Positions 19,701 to 30,827 are shown, counted from the stretch's first letter. The stretch is DNA of 41,722 nucleotides from Pleurotus ostreatus/Saccharomyces cerevisiae fusant (GCA_024196135.1 JAMQCK010000190.1:1-41722), one strand, 5' to 3'. The notes: generated from the letters alone by a model not told the origin. Translations and numbers: made by a program.

Positions 19701-22700
19701 AACGTGGCGATCCTTGCCCTCCCAGCCTCGGTGAGCCCGGTCCCTCTAGGCCCGCCGCAATCCTTGACTCCACCCGCTTTAAGTATTCAACAAGAGTGCC
19801 ATTTGGAAGGTACGGAGAAACCTGGGGCAAATCGGTCAGCTCTTGTTTCGAGACTTTCGTCCTTGACAAAACGCTCTAACATCGACATTGAATACTTACC
19901 AAGAACCACATCCCGCCTTCGACTGCACTGCTCGCGCCGAACAGCTGGAGCACATTCCGATGTCGCAGACCGCGCCAGATGCCCGCTTCCCGCACAAAGA
20001 GCTTGCGTGGGGTTGTCGGCGCGAGGACCTGAAGAGATGCAGTCAGCCACGGGAAATCTCGCAGATGACATAGGGCAATAAACGTCGCAAAGAACGTTGC
20101 CGCGAAAGAATTGCTGAGAGAGACTGAAGCTTACCTTGATCGCTACTGCGCGCCCCTTCCACGTCCCCTTGTACACATCACTGAAGTACCCGACGCCGAT
20201 CTTGATTTCGCGGTCGATCTCATACCTATGCAGAAGGTCGGTCAACGTCAGGGAAATATACCGCCAAGGATAGATTGCACACTCACCTCGTAATGGTCCA
20301 ATCAGGCAGATCCCACGGCTGCAGCATCGAGCTTTGTCCCTCCATCTGCACGACCGCATCGTGCCCGGGCAGTGGTTTGCGCACGCCGCTTTCTGATGAA
20401 CGTCCTGGAAAATACAATCGTGAGCACTACATCACCATTGCCCATCGCCAGAGCATCCCACTCACCCTGCTCATGCCCCCATCCCCCGACGGCACCACCT
20501 GCTACACCGGGTCGACTCATCCTCCTCATCGCATCAATCCCACTCTCCATGAACTCGCGGTCCAGCATGTCATGCGCGGCATAAGGGTCGGGATCCTGCT
20601 CCTCCTCCGCGTAGTCGTCCTGGTCATCGGGCTCCGTGTCATATCCCGCGTCTTCTCCCAGGGTGTCCCCGCCCTCTCCGGCACTACTTGCCGTCACGAA
20701 GGACTCCTCCGTGCTCGTGCCAGAGACTGTACGATCACGGTCCTCCGCCGTGCGTCCGGCGGATACGCTTTCGCCACCGGTACCAGCAGGAAGACCGGCC
20801 GATGCGCTCGCAGCAGTGCTCGGGACACCCTACGCAAAGATAGTCAGCCGTCGTCCGCTCTACTCATGGCCCTCTCCACTTACCTCCTTCCACACCTTTC
20901 TCCCCACAAACCCGCTCTTGATCCCCGTTGTCGAACCCGCCGAAGGCGTCTCCGCCATCCCGACCCCTCCAGCCAAACTAGGATGCCGCTGAACATATCC
21001 ACCAACATGTCGAAGTCCTTTGCCAGGTGATGCGCTCGGAGAGCCTAATGTGCAAGAGGCGTCAGTCAGACTCATAAGATCATCCCTATGGTCCTGACAG
21101 GAAGTCGCACCTGTCGCTGCCCCCTCTGGAATCTGCTCACCTACCCCACCCATCACCGTCCCACCCGACGTCCCCCTCCTCGAGAACGCCGGTCTCAACA
21201 CATCCCCACTCGTCGACGCCGCATTCGACGCCAGACTCTCCGTCCTGCCCATTTTCGTACTGCGAGCACTATCCACCGTCCCTCTTCTTCTGCCTCTGCC
21301 TTCTGCGCTACTTGCACTCGAGATGCCTGCACCACCCGCGCTCGACGTCTCTGCACCACTCACTCCACTCCGCCTCTTGCTCTGCTGACTGTGCCGCCTT
21401 GATGCCGCCCCTCCCTTCTCCGCCAAACTTCCATCTCGGCTCAGACCCGCTTTCTCTCCCTCGACCTTCCTCAACGCGCCTTCCAATGCTCGTTGGAGCG
21501 CGCGCACTGCTTCGGGTATCTCCGCGCCATCGACCTCGAGCACGCGCATCAGCGCCGCGTCGTTAGGAATCTGGAAGAGGGGTCAGGAAAGGCGCTTCGG
21601 TCGCGCATCTCGCAGTTGTTGCCGAAAGGACTTACCTCCATCGCCTTCCTCATCACCCCCCTCAAATCTGCCACATCTCGCCTAGTATCCTCCGCGTTCT
21701 CCCTTGCGCGCCTCGCGCGCAAGCGTGCAGCTACCACCGACGGATCAAGGTCCTGCGTGTCTGGCTCCGCATCCGCAGGTCTTGCAAAGGGACTTCCTGG
21801 AGGGGCCTCATCGGATGCTCCGTTTGAGGAAAGCGGATCTGGGGTCCAAGTTAGCCTCACGGACACGAGGGTCAGAGGACGCGCACCTTTCACCGCCACC
21901 CACTCCGCCCTCTCCTTCCCCATCGCCTCCGCTGCATTTGCAGCATGCGCTTCCAGCTTACTCAGCTCAAGCTCGAGCGGTGCGAGAATATCGCGTGCGG
22001 TCGTTGGTGCACCGGTCGAGGACGGTGTACTCGTCGCTGGAGAACCGATCGAGGATCCTCCTTCTTGTATACTACTCAGATGACCCCCGACGGGTGTTCG
22101 TGCGGCAGCTGCACCAGCTGGATGCGCCGGTGCAGTCGCCCCCAAAGTTGCCGTCCCCGGCATCGTCGGCGTTGTATCCATCCGCGGTGTAGTGTCGCTA
22201 CCAGCCGAAGCCGTATTCTCCAGACCCAGGGCATTCGTCGGATGGCCGGAGCCTCCTGCGAGCAGCGGCCGTGTTCCTCCCTCTAGCAGGGGGCCGGTCG
22301 TTGCACTGGGACCCATTCCGCCCTCGAGCCTTCCTCGCCTGTCCGCGTCGAGCATACGGACATAGCGGTAGATGCGGAATTGGACAGAGAACTGGGGAAA
22401 GGGTCAGCGTCCCGAGGTAAAGTGTCTAGGCATAAAGCAGAGGAAGAGTCCGGCATGAATCAGGCAAGAAACGGCGCATATATACCGGGAAATGGGCGTA
22501 TATGCGGGTAAAACGCGCATATATGCAGTGTGCGGATGTGATGTATAGTGGAAGAAGTAAGGAGCTCACCCCGAAGGCATCGACGGCGTCCTGAAGTGCC
22601 GCATCACAGCCTTGCAGTTGGCGAAGGATATCATCGCGTTTGAGGTATCGCTGATGTCGACGAGGGCAGATGACGGTAGGAAGCAAGATGCAAAGGTCCG

Positions 22701-23673
22701 AGAAGCGAGGAGCGGTGGAAGACAATCATGAGGGTTGGAAGCAAGTTGTAAGGAGGGCAGGAAGAGCAGCAAAAGACATGAGCACACATCTACTTCTCGT
22801 AGCAGGTGTACGCACCTTGATGAAGGGCCGATGCGCCTGTTGATTTAGGAATGCTTGTATCTGCGCAAACGCGTCGACCAAACGTCGCAATGGGTACTCC
22901 AGGTCCGCGGGTATTCCATTGTCATGCTGCGTGGCTTCGACGACCTCATCACGAACGGAAATAAGGATGTTCGCACAACGCTCAGTGATCCGAAGACATT
23001 GCATGCGATTGAGCTGAATTATCTGTGAGCATGGAATCCATTAGGGTCGGCAGACACGACGCACGTCAACCAACTGCACTCCGTCCCAGATATACAAAAG
23101 CGTCTTCGCCGCCTCCGCGAGGCCAGGGAAGGGTACGAGCTGAAGCAGATCGATGCTGATTGCGAGGCCTTCATGGGTGACGCTGGCCGTGGTGTCGAGA
23201 ACACGCCTCAGCGCGTCGTCGACGCGATCCCTTGTTCGCGTCCAGCGTTCCTCCGCGTCAGGATCGTCATCCCAGGCTCGGCGAGTACGCTCTATAGGGG
23301 ATTGTGACCACCAGTGAGTTGGCGGGCGACCTGGCGGGGTGCCAGTGACAGTGGGGGCTCGAGGGGAAACGAGGGCTGGGGAAGGAATGGGCTTGGGCGT
23401 GTTCTCGATTGTTGCGGGGGTCGCTGGTAAGGGCTTCGGCGATTCAGGAGTAGACGCGGTGGTGGTACTGGAGGCGACAGTGACCGCCGCGACTGATGGC
23501 AGCGGTGCGGGCTCTGTTCGTGGCGATGAGGACGCGCTAGCCGGATGGGGAGACTTGGATCGCGCGCGGCGGACCCAGGCTGACAGTCCTGATGATGGCG
23601 AGGTGGGCGCGTCGGTCGGCGGGCGCAGCGTGCTCGTCGACTGAGCGCGCTTTCTGCCCTTGAGGATGTCCAT
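16746..23673 (-). CDS. Large TKL-like protein kinase with N-terminal helical domain
   Basis: Twenty exons give 1855 residues: 23673..23065, 23022..22816, 22650..22570, 22391..21887, 21838..21636, 21570..21111, 21044..20884, 20829..20466, 20404..20287, 20225..20135, 20028..19900, 19821..19614, 19563..19211, 19145..19037, 18978..18911, 18857..18758, 18710..17658, 17603..17336, 17283..17090, 17032..16746. All phases agree. Residues about 160-310 form a helical bundle resembling the MLKL-like N-terminus of many agaricomycete kinases. The kinase domain starts near residue 904, with GVGYFSDV and the lysine of VAIK at 933. HGDLK replaces HRDLK, with the catalytic Asp at 1161; DFG is at 1179 and APE near 1209. 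A low-complexity insert of about 120 residues splits the N-lobe from the catalytic loop. The C-terminus (1607-1855) has NLPLWTP and LRSGHKVAYLCTE. All catalytic residues are present. A signalling role is likely; the substrate is unknown. Confidence 0.82.
22474..22528. repeat. Three ATATA-containing units inside kinase intron 3
   Basis: GCGCATATATA, GCGTATATGCG and GCGCATATATG occur about 20 bp apart within the 178-nt intron 22392..22569. This is one of the longest introns of the gene. It may be a small expanded satellite. Confidence 0.4.
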
Positions 23674-24805
23674 GGCGGCGTTGGCATGGGCGGACGCGTC
23701 TTCGCCGTCTCCGTCTCACGCATCGACGGAACCTTTCTATCATCGATCGAAGCTGTAACCGCGGTCTCCGCGCGTGACGTCACTCTCGACAACTGCCAGT
23801 CACCGCGAAGATCCTCCGCCGCCGACGCTTGCATTCGAATTCCATCGCGAACACCTCAGTGCGCGAAGCGGGTGCGCATGACTGGCTACCGCGCCTCATG
23901 CTATGGTCGACACTCGTCAACTGCTACGCTGGGCGACCTGGACAATGGCCAGTCTACCCTTTACCTGCAAGCTGTGAGGGAACACCGTACTCGCAGACCA
24001 GTACCGGTCTATCCATGTTGCTTCCATATTCTCAGCAATGGTGCAAGGATGGCCCGCCGCTATGCAGGCCGGTCCTACACTTGTGCGCGGACGATGATCC
24101 TCGCGTCCGGATAGCAAGGGTCGGAACATGACTGTATCCACGTCCAGTACGCTTCTCGGGCTCTCCATCCATCGTGGTGGTGTACTTGAATCTGTCACAT
24201 ACTATACTGGCTCTACTCTCGCTCCGCCTCCCTCTTGGACTGAGTCACTACGCCCGATGGTTCTCCTATGGTTCTTTCCTGTCCAGCCCGTTCCCAAGCT
24301 GTTCGTGCTACATAGGTTTCCTGTCAGCCAGCGCTCTATTAGGCAGCAAAGCAGGCGACTGTCGCCCAATGCTTCCGAGTGGCAGCCAACAAATCTGTGC
24401 TCCCTCACCTTCAACGCGGCCGAGGATACGTCCACGGCGCTGCGACCGCCGATCCAACAAACACCATGAACAACATGATCGAATATACCCAGGATTTCAT
24501 GAGCTTCATTCTCTGCGCTTTGGGTGAGTTCTTTCGTTGGCGTGTTATTGTGCAGGGATTGACGATCGAGGAAGCGAGGACCGCTTGTCGATGAACGCAA
24601 GGACTGACGGTTGACGGAGGCAAGGACGAACAGCACCCACCTCTTATACGGTGCCTCTACACCTCTTGCACAACTCCGCATGTCATGCGCCCGCCTCTCC
24701 TCAGAACTCTGTCCTGATTGCATATATTTCTCACGAAGGGCTGTGCGTTGACATTGAATCCGTCAGGCGCCCATTCGTATACACCGTCCTCGAGACCTGC
24801 AGGGC

Positions 24806-24812
24806 TATATAA
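24806..24812 (+). promoter_or_regulatory. TATATAA element, distal candidate promoter
   Basis: TATATAA in a GC-rich setting, 541 nt before the ATG of 7TM copy 2. It would imply a long leader. The nearer element at 25250 is preferred for that gene. Confidence 0.3.
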
Positions 24813-25249
24813 CCGCGGTAGACACGTCGTGTCGCTTACCCCTTACTGGTGAATGCTCTTAAGGTGGCGTTATTCTCATGACTAGAAACTCAGGGCGCTA
24901 CAACCCTTCGCAATTTCTCTCACCTTCAAAGCATCCACCTCGCTCGCAGCTCACTGATTGACTACTTGTCTTCTGAAGAGCTCAGCTTCTTGCCAGCTGA
25001 GACGCCCGTCGTTCTCGCTGCTATGCCCCCACCTAATTCCATTCTTCTCTCCCGTTTCGATCACGACGCTGCTGCGCGAAGATCACTCCGGACTGCCTAC
25101 TGTTTACTCGCAGGGCTATCCCATCAACAAACGTTATTGCCCGCGCTCTACGGCATCGCCTCCTGTACGCTTGGCATACCAGGTTTCCTGATTGTGGGCA
25201 TCTTCGCTCCTTCCGACATACCCGTCCTGATGTATCATGAAGTCCGACA

Positions 25250-25255
25250 TATATA
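25250..25255 (+). promoter_or_regulatory. Candidate TATA element of 7TM copy 2
   Basis: TATATA lies 103 nt before the chosen ATG at 25353, with pyrimidine-rich leader sequence just before that ATG. Confidence 0.4.
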
Positions 25256-25352
25256 CGGCAGGGACGATGTGGTGGAACTTGAGCCCGCTTTCCCTCACTA
25301 TAGGCCCATCACTGAGGTCACTGATTTATCCGTTTTACCGTGTCTTCCCAGG

Positions 25353-26807
25353 ATGTCGAGCTACGCGCATGAACCGTCCTATTATCCCCTGACCCCCGAC
25401 GACGTGGACGTCCTGAAGAATGTCATCATCGAGGCGGGGCTGGCGTACATCGCTTACGGTGCGTAATCCAGTCATGGCTCGCCGCATGGTTGCTCATCGA
25501 TATGTTTGTACAGGAATGCAAGCAGCGCTCACTTTCGCCGCTGTGCGCATCCTACTGTGAGTGACGGCGCCCAGCTTCTACTCTGTCTCCGAGTCTCAAT
25601 TGGGCCATGACTACCAGACGTCGCGAAGGCCGTACCCGCTTTATGCTCGCGGCCATCATCGGCCTCTTCGTGATCTCAACGCTGGCCGTCGTGACCGATA
25701 TTGAGTACTACCTGGTGCAATTCCCTTCCGCCCTCGGGACATCTCCTGAGGACGTGCAGGCACTCATGAACGGTTTGGATGTAGTAGGGGTCATCACCGT
25801 TCGATTCAGCGTGCGTGCAAAGAAGTCCTTCTGCTGAATGTTCACGAACGTATAATTCTTCAGTACGTCGTCAGTGATGCAATCGTCGTCTGGCGTGCAT
25901 GGATCATATGGCCGGACTGCCGCCCTATACGATGGGCGCTACTGCTCTGCATATGCGGAAATACAGGTGCGTGGTTGTCTTGGCTTGCAAGCGTCGTTCG
26001 TTCTCAACGAAGACCTCAGTCGGCGCAATTGTCAACTCCTACTGGAATATCAAGTCCATTACAACCTATGAACGCATACCCATGACTCGCACACTTGTTA
26101 TGACTGTCCCGCTTCTCTTCACCAACATCGTCGCGACGACGTTTATTGCGGTCAAGGTCTGGTACGTACACGCAGCTTTCAGTACGGCCTAAGCAATGAC
26201 AGACATACGCAGGTGGTACCGCCGCGATATCAAGGGCGCCCTCGGCCTTTTTGCAAGGAAATCACAGGTCGAGAGAGTACTGGTTCTTTTGCTTGAGACA
26301 GGCTTTATCTATTGTGTCCTATGGGTGAGTAGTTCCACTCGCGCGGTAAACGATTTAGATCTGATGACCAAAACAGGCACTTTACATCGCTTTCGAGAGC
26401 AACGATTCGGGCGTAGGCTTCACGCCTATGCAGATCCTCAGCGTTGTGATCCCTTTCGTCACGGTAGGCTTTATCATGGTCCCTTCGCGTCAGCTCATGA
26501 TTCACGCTAACTACAGGGACTATACCCGCCGGTCATTGTGATCATCACGCTGCAACATAACAAGACTCAGTCGCTCCTGCAAAGCGCACAAATATCACAC
26601 GCTCTGCGCTTTGCAGGTCCGCCCGACGCGCAGGCAGATGGAAAGGAGGAAAATTCTTCCCCGAAAGCGCACAGCTCGATAGTTTACCCGACTCAGTCGA
26701 GCAGCGCAAGTGATTCCCTTGTGATGAACTCCACAGAGGCGAGCGAGGGAATTGTCACCCAGCGTTACCCTAGGTCCGTGTCGGTCTTTCGAGGGCGTGG
26801 TATGTGA
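25353..26807 (+). CDS. Seven-transmembrane protein, agaricomycete-type family (copy 2)
   Basis: Eight exons: 25353..25458, 25514..25556, 25618..25810, 25864..25966, 26020..26161, 26213..26324, 26377..26463, 26517..26807; introns are 51-61 nt. The product is 358 residues. Hydrophobic segments include FMLAAIIGLFVISTLAVVTD in exon 3 and PLLFTNIVATTFIAVKVW in exon 5. Diagnostic blocks are SDAIVVWRAWIIW, WYRRDIKGALGLF and SQ/AQISHALRFAG, followed by a Ser-rich cytosolic-type tail. The ATG at 25353 was chosen because copies 1 and 3 have similarly short N-termini, although the frame is open back to an ATG at 25023. Intron phases match copies 1 and 3 throughout. It lies 644 bp upstream of copy 3 in tandem. 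No signal peptide was noted. Function is unknown, perhaps receptor-like. Confidence 0.82.
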
Positions 26808-27451
26808 TTGTTCTCATACGGTAATCTGAGGTGCAGTTTGGATATCCAGGTTGCAGTGTGCTTTTGAGCGTTCGAGTCTACGAGCTCGAAGAGCCGCGCG
26901 TCGATACGTGGCATAGGCGCATAGTGAATGAAGCCCGGTTCGACTGATGACGTCCAGCCGTCCTTAAAGCGGGGAGGTAGATGGAAAATTGATTGCCCGA
27001 CATGCCATCGTATCTCCTGCTGGGATCATACTTCGACAGGATCCATCAACAAGTGCAACGACGCGCCGGAGCTAGGGACACAGCGATTACCCTACACTGC
27101 AGGTGTACCTCCTGTCGCAAGCCATGGGATCCTCGCACCCGTCACCTCCTCTGAGCCATATCTCACTCTTTGTTGCACTAGCTTGCCTTTCGGCAGTTGG
27201 CATCTACGCCATCCTCGGAGCTTGACAAGCTTGACTAGGAACACCGCCGAGATGAGGCCACCTGCTCGGCGATCCTGCCAGAACGTACGACAGCCAAACA
27301 TTCAAGCACGCTGCATCAATGCCGGTCTGTTGATCAATCCTTTGTGTGCCCCATGATGCAGAATGCTCCTCCCAAACTCAGTATACTGCCTTTTTCCTGG
27401 CGTATATAAGCGCTGACTGTCTCCCAATCGACTCTCAGGACCATCAGAGCC
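26808..27451. other. Intergenic region between 7TM copies 2 and 3
   Basis: This holds the 3' flank of copy 2 and the promoter of copy 3, with a clear TATATAA at 27403. Frames here (26928..27356) show no resemblance to any protein I recognise. Confidence 0.6.
27403..27409 (+). promoter_or_regulatory. TATA box of 7TM copy 3
   Basis: GTATATAAG, 49 nt before the ATG at 27452. The leader between them has CT-rich sequence and no other ATG, so transcription probably starts near 27435. Confidence 0.6.
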
Positions 27452-28862
27452 ATGAACACCCAAGCAAGCACCCTCTACCGACCGCTCAACGCGGAGTACG
27501 TCCATCAGCTCAAACATATACTCACGGAAACGGCCTTGAATTTCTCTTTCTATGGTGCGTGGCAAGAGCACTGCATTTTTCCTATTATGCTGCCGCTAAA
27601 CAAGACATTGACAGGCGTACAATCGGCACTGTTATTCATTGCCGCTTGGTTCATTCTATCGTGAGTGATTTCATCCGAACCGCATACTCTCTCGATCTTG
27701 ACCTCCCTCCAGCCGTCGGAACGGGCGATCGCGCTTCATGCTGGGCGCTCTAGTCGCGCTCTTCTCCTGCTCCTCAATGGTCGTCATCGCCCACGAGGTA
27801 TCCTACGTGGTCCAAACGCCGTCGGAAGTGGGCACGGCGTCGAAGCAGGCAATAAAGCATTTCATACTCCGAGTAGACGTTTTGTTGGCGGTGGCGCAAC
27901 GCTTCAACGTACGTGTGCAATCGAGCTACCTTCTCCGTCCGTCCTTGAACTCACATGCCCAGTTCGTCGTGAGCGACATCATCGTCGCTTGGCGCGCGTG
28001 GGTCATATGGTCCGAGAGTCGCGTCGCTCGGGGAATTTTGGCGGTATCTGTGGGCAGCGGTCTGGGTACGTTCTCTATCGATGCATTCCACTGCGCGGAG
28101 ACTGACTCTTTTGACAGTCGGCGCCATCATCGAGTGCGTCTGGGTCTTGGAGCGCTTGATAACGACGAACACGACGATCTCAAAGCCAATGTCGCTGATG
28201 CAGTCTGTACCCATCCTGTTCACCAACATTGTCGCGACGGTCTTGGTCGGTCTCAAAGTTTGGTAAGTGCGCACGTTCCTCGCTGTCTCGCTCGACTGAC
28301 TAAACGGCTGCTTGATCGCTAGGTACTATCGTCGTGATGTCAAGGGCAACCTCGGGCTGTCGACGAAGAGGACCCAAGTAGAGAAAGTGCTCACAATGCT
28401 CGTAGAGTCGGGCTCCGTATACTGCCTTATCTGGGTAATTTAACGTGGCTTTCGTCAGGGTGAACCGCCGCTAACATCTCCACAGCTCGCTCATCTCATT
28501 GCGCAAAGCGTGATAGGAGCGGCCGGCTTCACACCTACACGTCTTTTAGACACTGCGCTACATAGCATATCTGTGAGTTCTTGTTGCCTAGTCCATCCTG
28601 ATCTCCCTCTGACGGCGACATTCAGGCGATCTACCCAACTGTGGTAGTCCTCATCGCCATGCACAGTAACACCACACAGACGCTACTTAGCTCGCAGATA
28701 TCACACGCACTGAACTTCGCGGGCGGAGCCGACGTGCAGAATGCGAGCGCCGTAGAGGAAAATATTGGGGAAACGCAGGATAACGGCGAATTGGGATCTA
28801 CTACTTCGTCCGACGTCGAGCGCCTAGTCTCAAGAATTGGTGGAGGAGAGAACCGGCGATGA
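27452..28862 (+). CDS. Seven-transmembrane protein, agaricomycete-type family (copy 3)
   Basis: Eight exons: 27452..27554, 27615..27660, 27713..27908, 27963..28065, 28118..28262, 28323..28434, 28486..28572, 28626..28862; introns are 51-60 nt. The product is 342 residues. Exons 4, 6 and 7 (103, 112 and 87 nt) are the same length as in copies 1 and 2, and all intron phases agree. Signature blocks are SDIIVAWRAWVIW, PILFTNIVATVLVGLKVW, YYRRDVKGNLGLS and SQISHALNFAG. The tail is short and acidic. The TATA box at 27403 and a short leader fix the start well. It is a tandem duplicate of copy 2. Function is unknown; membrane receptor or transporter-like roles are equally open. Confidence 0.85.
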
Positions 28863-29263
28863 AGGCATGAGAAACGTATGCCACGTACTGTAACTCAGAC
28901 TGAACGCTTCTTTAGTTTATTTATTTTTCCACGAACGCTCCTATCTATTTTGTGAGATCCTCGTATTAGACTTTGCTTCCGTCCGGCGTTATCAGCACAA
29001 ATGGGGAATGCCGATGCCTCGTGTATGTATATTCCGTCTCAAGGCAAGAGCGACCTGTCGATTGCAGCTCTGAAGGCTAAGAGAATTTATGAGGCATTCT
29101 TGCTGCTGTATGATATTGACGCATCACTGTCAGAGTGCCAGCTCGAGGACATCACAGGCTCGACAGCCTTCATCCGAGATCGCGAGCTTCCAGCGAAATT
29201 AGATTGCTACAGTAAAATACACAGAGACTTCTTCAATCCCACTCCTAGGCAGGCGTCCGCAGC
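28863..29263. other. Convergent intergenic region
   Basis: Tail-to-tail flank of 7TM copy 3 and the CsbD-like gene. An AT-rich patch near 28913-28930 (AGTTTATTTATTTTTCC) is a plausible 3'-end processing region for copy 3. The plus-strand frame at 29001..29336 is judged spurious. Confidence 0.55.
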
Positions 29264-29670
29264 CTACAGATGGCGGTTGATGCTTTGCTTCAAGTCCCCC
29301 TTGTTCTCGCGGGCCTCGCCTGCAGAAATCCATTAGCGTACTGGCACACCCTTTCATCCGGGATTCCACCCACCAGAATGCTGCTGACTGCGGTCGCCGG
29401 TCACAGAGCCGACGACGGAGTCCTTCTTTCCGGTGACGCGGTCACCGGCGCCCTCTGTCCAGCCCTCAGCGCGCGAGGCGTCGTACTCGCCGCGACCTTG
29501 GTGGCGCTCGGTCTGGCCGGCGCTGGCGGTACCGCCGAGGCCGAGGGCGTTGCCAATCTGAAGCAGGGGTCAGAGACGCTTGCTGCAGAAGAAGGATGGA
29601 ATAAACGCACTGTCTCCTTAATGCCGCCCTTCTTCTCATGGTACTGGCCGGAAGTCTTAGAGGGAGACAT
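29264..29670 (-). CDS. CsbD-like stress protein (Hmp1-type cruciform DNA-binding family)
   Basis: Three exons, 29670..29611, 29557..29374 and 29319..29264, with introns of 53 and 54 nt, give 99 residues. The protein is small, hydrophilic and Gly-rich. It begins MSPSKTSGQYHEKKGGIKET and contains GKKDSVVGSVTGDRSQQ, the pattern of fungal CsbD-like proteins. The Ustilago member (Hmp1) was described as recognising mismatched and cruciform DNA; bacterial CsbD is a general stress protein. The expected length is about 90-110 residues, so the gene looks complete. A TATA element lies 89 nt upstream of the start, with CCCCT/AGGGG stress-element-like motifs further up near 29817 and 29884. Stress induction is inferred from the family and these motifs. 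Confidence 0.85.
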
Positions 29671-30230
29671 GATGATGAATGTAGTGATTGGTTAAGTGGG
29701 TGGTAAGGGAGTTTGTGGTGTGGGTTATTCTTCTGAAGATAAGGCCTCAATGGCACCCTTATATACCTCAGGAGATGCCCTATGTTCCGCAGTATGACAC
29801 GGTCGATGAGCGAAAGCCCCTCAGTTCATCGTCATCAGGGCCTTGCGTCAACGCTTGCATAGAGCGCCCAGAGATAACATGCGAGGGGGTGTCGGTGGCG
29901 AGCAAGTGGCGAGCGAGCGCATTGTGCCCCACCATGCAATCGTGGCTGGAGATGAAAGTTGAACTTCGTCACCAAACGTCATAACGCGCGCACGTGAGCT
30001 CGACTTCCCGGTCACGAGACTTTATGGACTTTCGGATTTTCTGCCTCTCTCCTGCTCGCGGGCAAGGATCCCGTCTCTAGATCCTCTGGCGCATCGCATT
30101 CGCGCAGTAAGGGCTTCTTGACGGACGGGAGAACATGCCCCGGGTAATTGCTCATCGAAATGCCCGCCCTCCGTCCAGAATTTAATTCCAAAATTCAGTC
30201 AATGACCTCGTGCAGGTCGGTAGACCTTTC
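29671..30230. other. Upstream region of the CsbD-like gene and of U6
   Basis: This holds the minus-strand CsbD-like promoter and, near 30180-30230, the flank upstream of the U6 locus (AATTTAATTCCAAAATTCAG). No reading frame of note. Confidence 0.55.
29759..29765 (-). promoter_or_regulatory. TATA box of the CsbD-like gene
   Basis: On the minus strand TATATAAGG, 89 nt before the start codon at 29670, with an A/C-rich leader between them. Confidence 0.6.
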
Positions 30231-30337
30231 GTCCCCTTCGGGGTGACATACGAAAAATTTGGAACGATACAGAGAAGATTAGCATGGCCCCTGCACAAGG
30301 ATGACACGCTTTTCCGGAGTGGTAGACCTACGGGTCT
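30231..30337 (+). ncRNA. U6 spliceosomal snRNA
   Basis: The highly conserved U6 core is plain: ACGATACAGAGAAGATTAGC with the ACAGAGA box at 30269-30275 and the AGC triad at 30281-30283, followed by TGGCCCCTGCACAAGGATGA, which forms the internal stem-loop, and GACACGC ending at 30309. The 5' end folds as a GTCCCC/GGGG stem-loop at 30231. U6 pairs with U4 and U2 and forms the catalytic centre of the spliceosome, fitting the intron-rich genes around it. The 3' end is uncertain. A TTTT run follows GACACGC directly, but a short hairpin (AGACC, TACG, GGTCT) at 30324-30337 and a T5 run at 30352 suggest a longer tail. The usual intragenic A-box region is present. The 9-mer GGTAGACCT flanks the core on both sides. 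Confidence 0.88.
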
Positions 30338-30827
30338 CAATATTTATACACTTTTTGCCTACGGTGCACCCTCTCTGATACAGATCGTCCTGCCTCATGG
30401 GCGGGGCCGACATACCCGCGTACCTTGTCTTTCACCGCTTTCGTGTCTCCCTCACTGCCTCAATATGCACTCTGGTCTATCGGAAGAACGGCCGCACGAT
30501 GTGCATCGCCCCCATCCCAGGGCTTTCCTCGACACCGAAGCGCGCTTGCGGTGTAATAACTATCAGCTCGCGTGTGTGAAGCCCCACCACCAAGTCGCCT
30601 GATGTCCCATGGGACCTCTCCGACTCCTTACTCGAGGGAGCGCTCTACTATTCAATCGTGTGGCCTCGCATGCGCAGCCGGTACTGGCCCTCGTACGATT
30701 CCGAAGCCGTGGGGAGACGAGGCGCGCTTCGAATCACGCGGGAGCAGCCAAACGTGGCCCTTGGCACCGACCGCATCGATCGTCGCAAGAGCCGCTGCTC
30801 CCAGTGCGCGCGGGATACCCAGCAGGC
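30338..30827. other. Intergenic region between U6 and the SUR7-like gene
   Basis: This holds the U6 3' flank and the promoter and leader of the SUR7/PalI-like gene. The frame of that gene is open back to an ATG at 30609, but the added residues are not membrane-like and precede the first transmembrane segment by too far; they are taken as leader. Confidence 0.5.
30352..30356 (+). terminator. Likely RNA polymerase III terminator of U6
   Basis: TTTTT about 15 nt after a small terminal hairpin. A shorter TTTT at 30310-30313 is an alternative stop that would give an unusually short U6. Confidence 0.45.

Larger units (their letters stand above)
23674..25352. other. Divergent intergenic region between the kinase and 7TM copy 2
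   Basis: This holds the kinase promoter (leftwards) and the promoter of 7TM copy 2 (rightwards). TATATAA at 24806 and TATATA at 25250 are candidate TATA elements. A frame continuous with exon 1 of 7TM copy 2 runs from 25023, but the paralogues have no such extension. A short frame at 24466-24525 ending in Leu-Gly before GTGAGT resembles a 7TM first exon, but nothing follows it. Confidence 0.5.

Noticed and set aside
20275..21030. 251-codon plus-strand frame over kinase exons
   Set aside because: It crosses several introns and exons of the opposite-strand kinase with no domain of its own.
25023..25352. 110-residue N-terminal extension of 7TM copy 2
   Set aside because: The frame is open, but the two paralogues start right before the same block, and a TATA element and CT-rich leader lie inside the extension.
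29001..29336. 111-codon plus-strand frame between 7TM copy 3 and the CsbD-like gene
   Set aside because: It overlaps the last CsbD-like exon antisense and shows no recognisable features.
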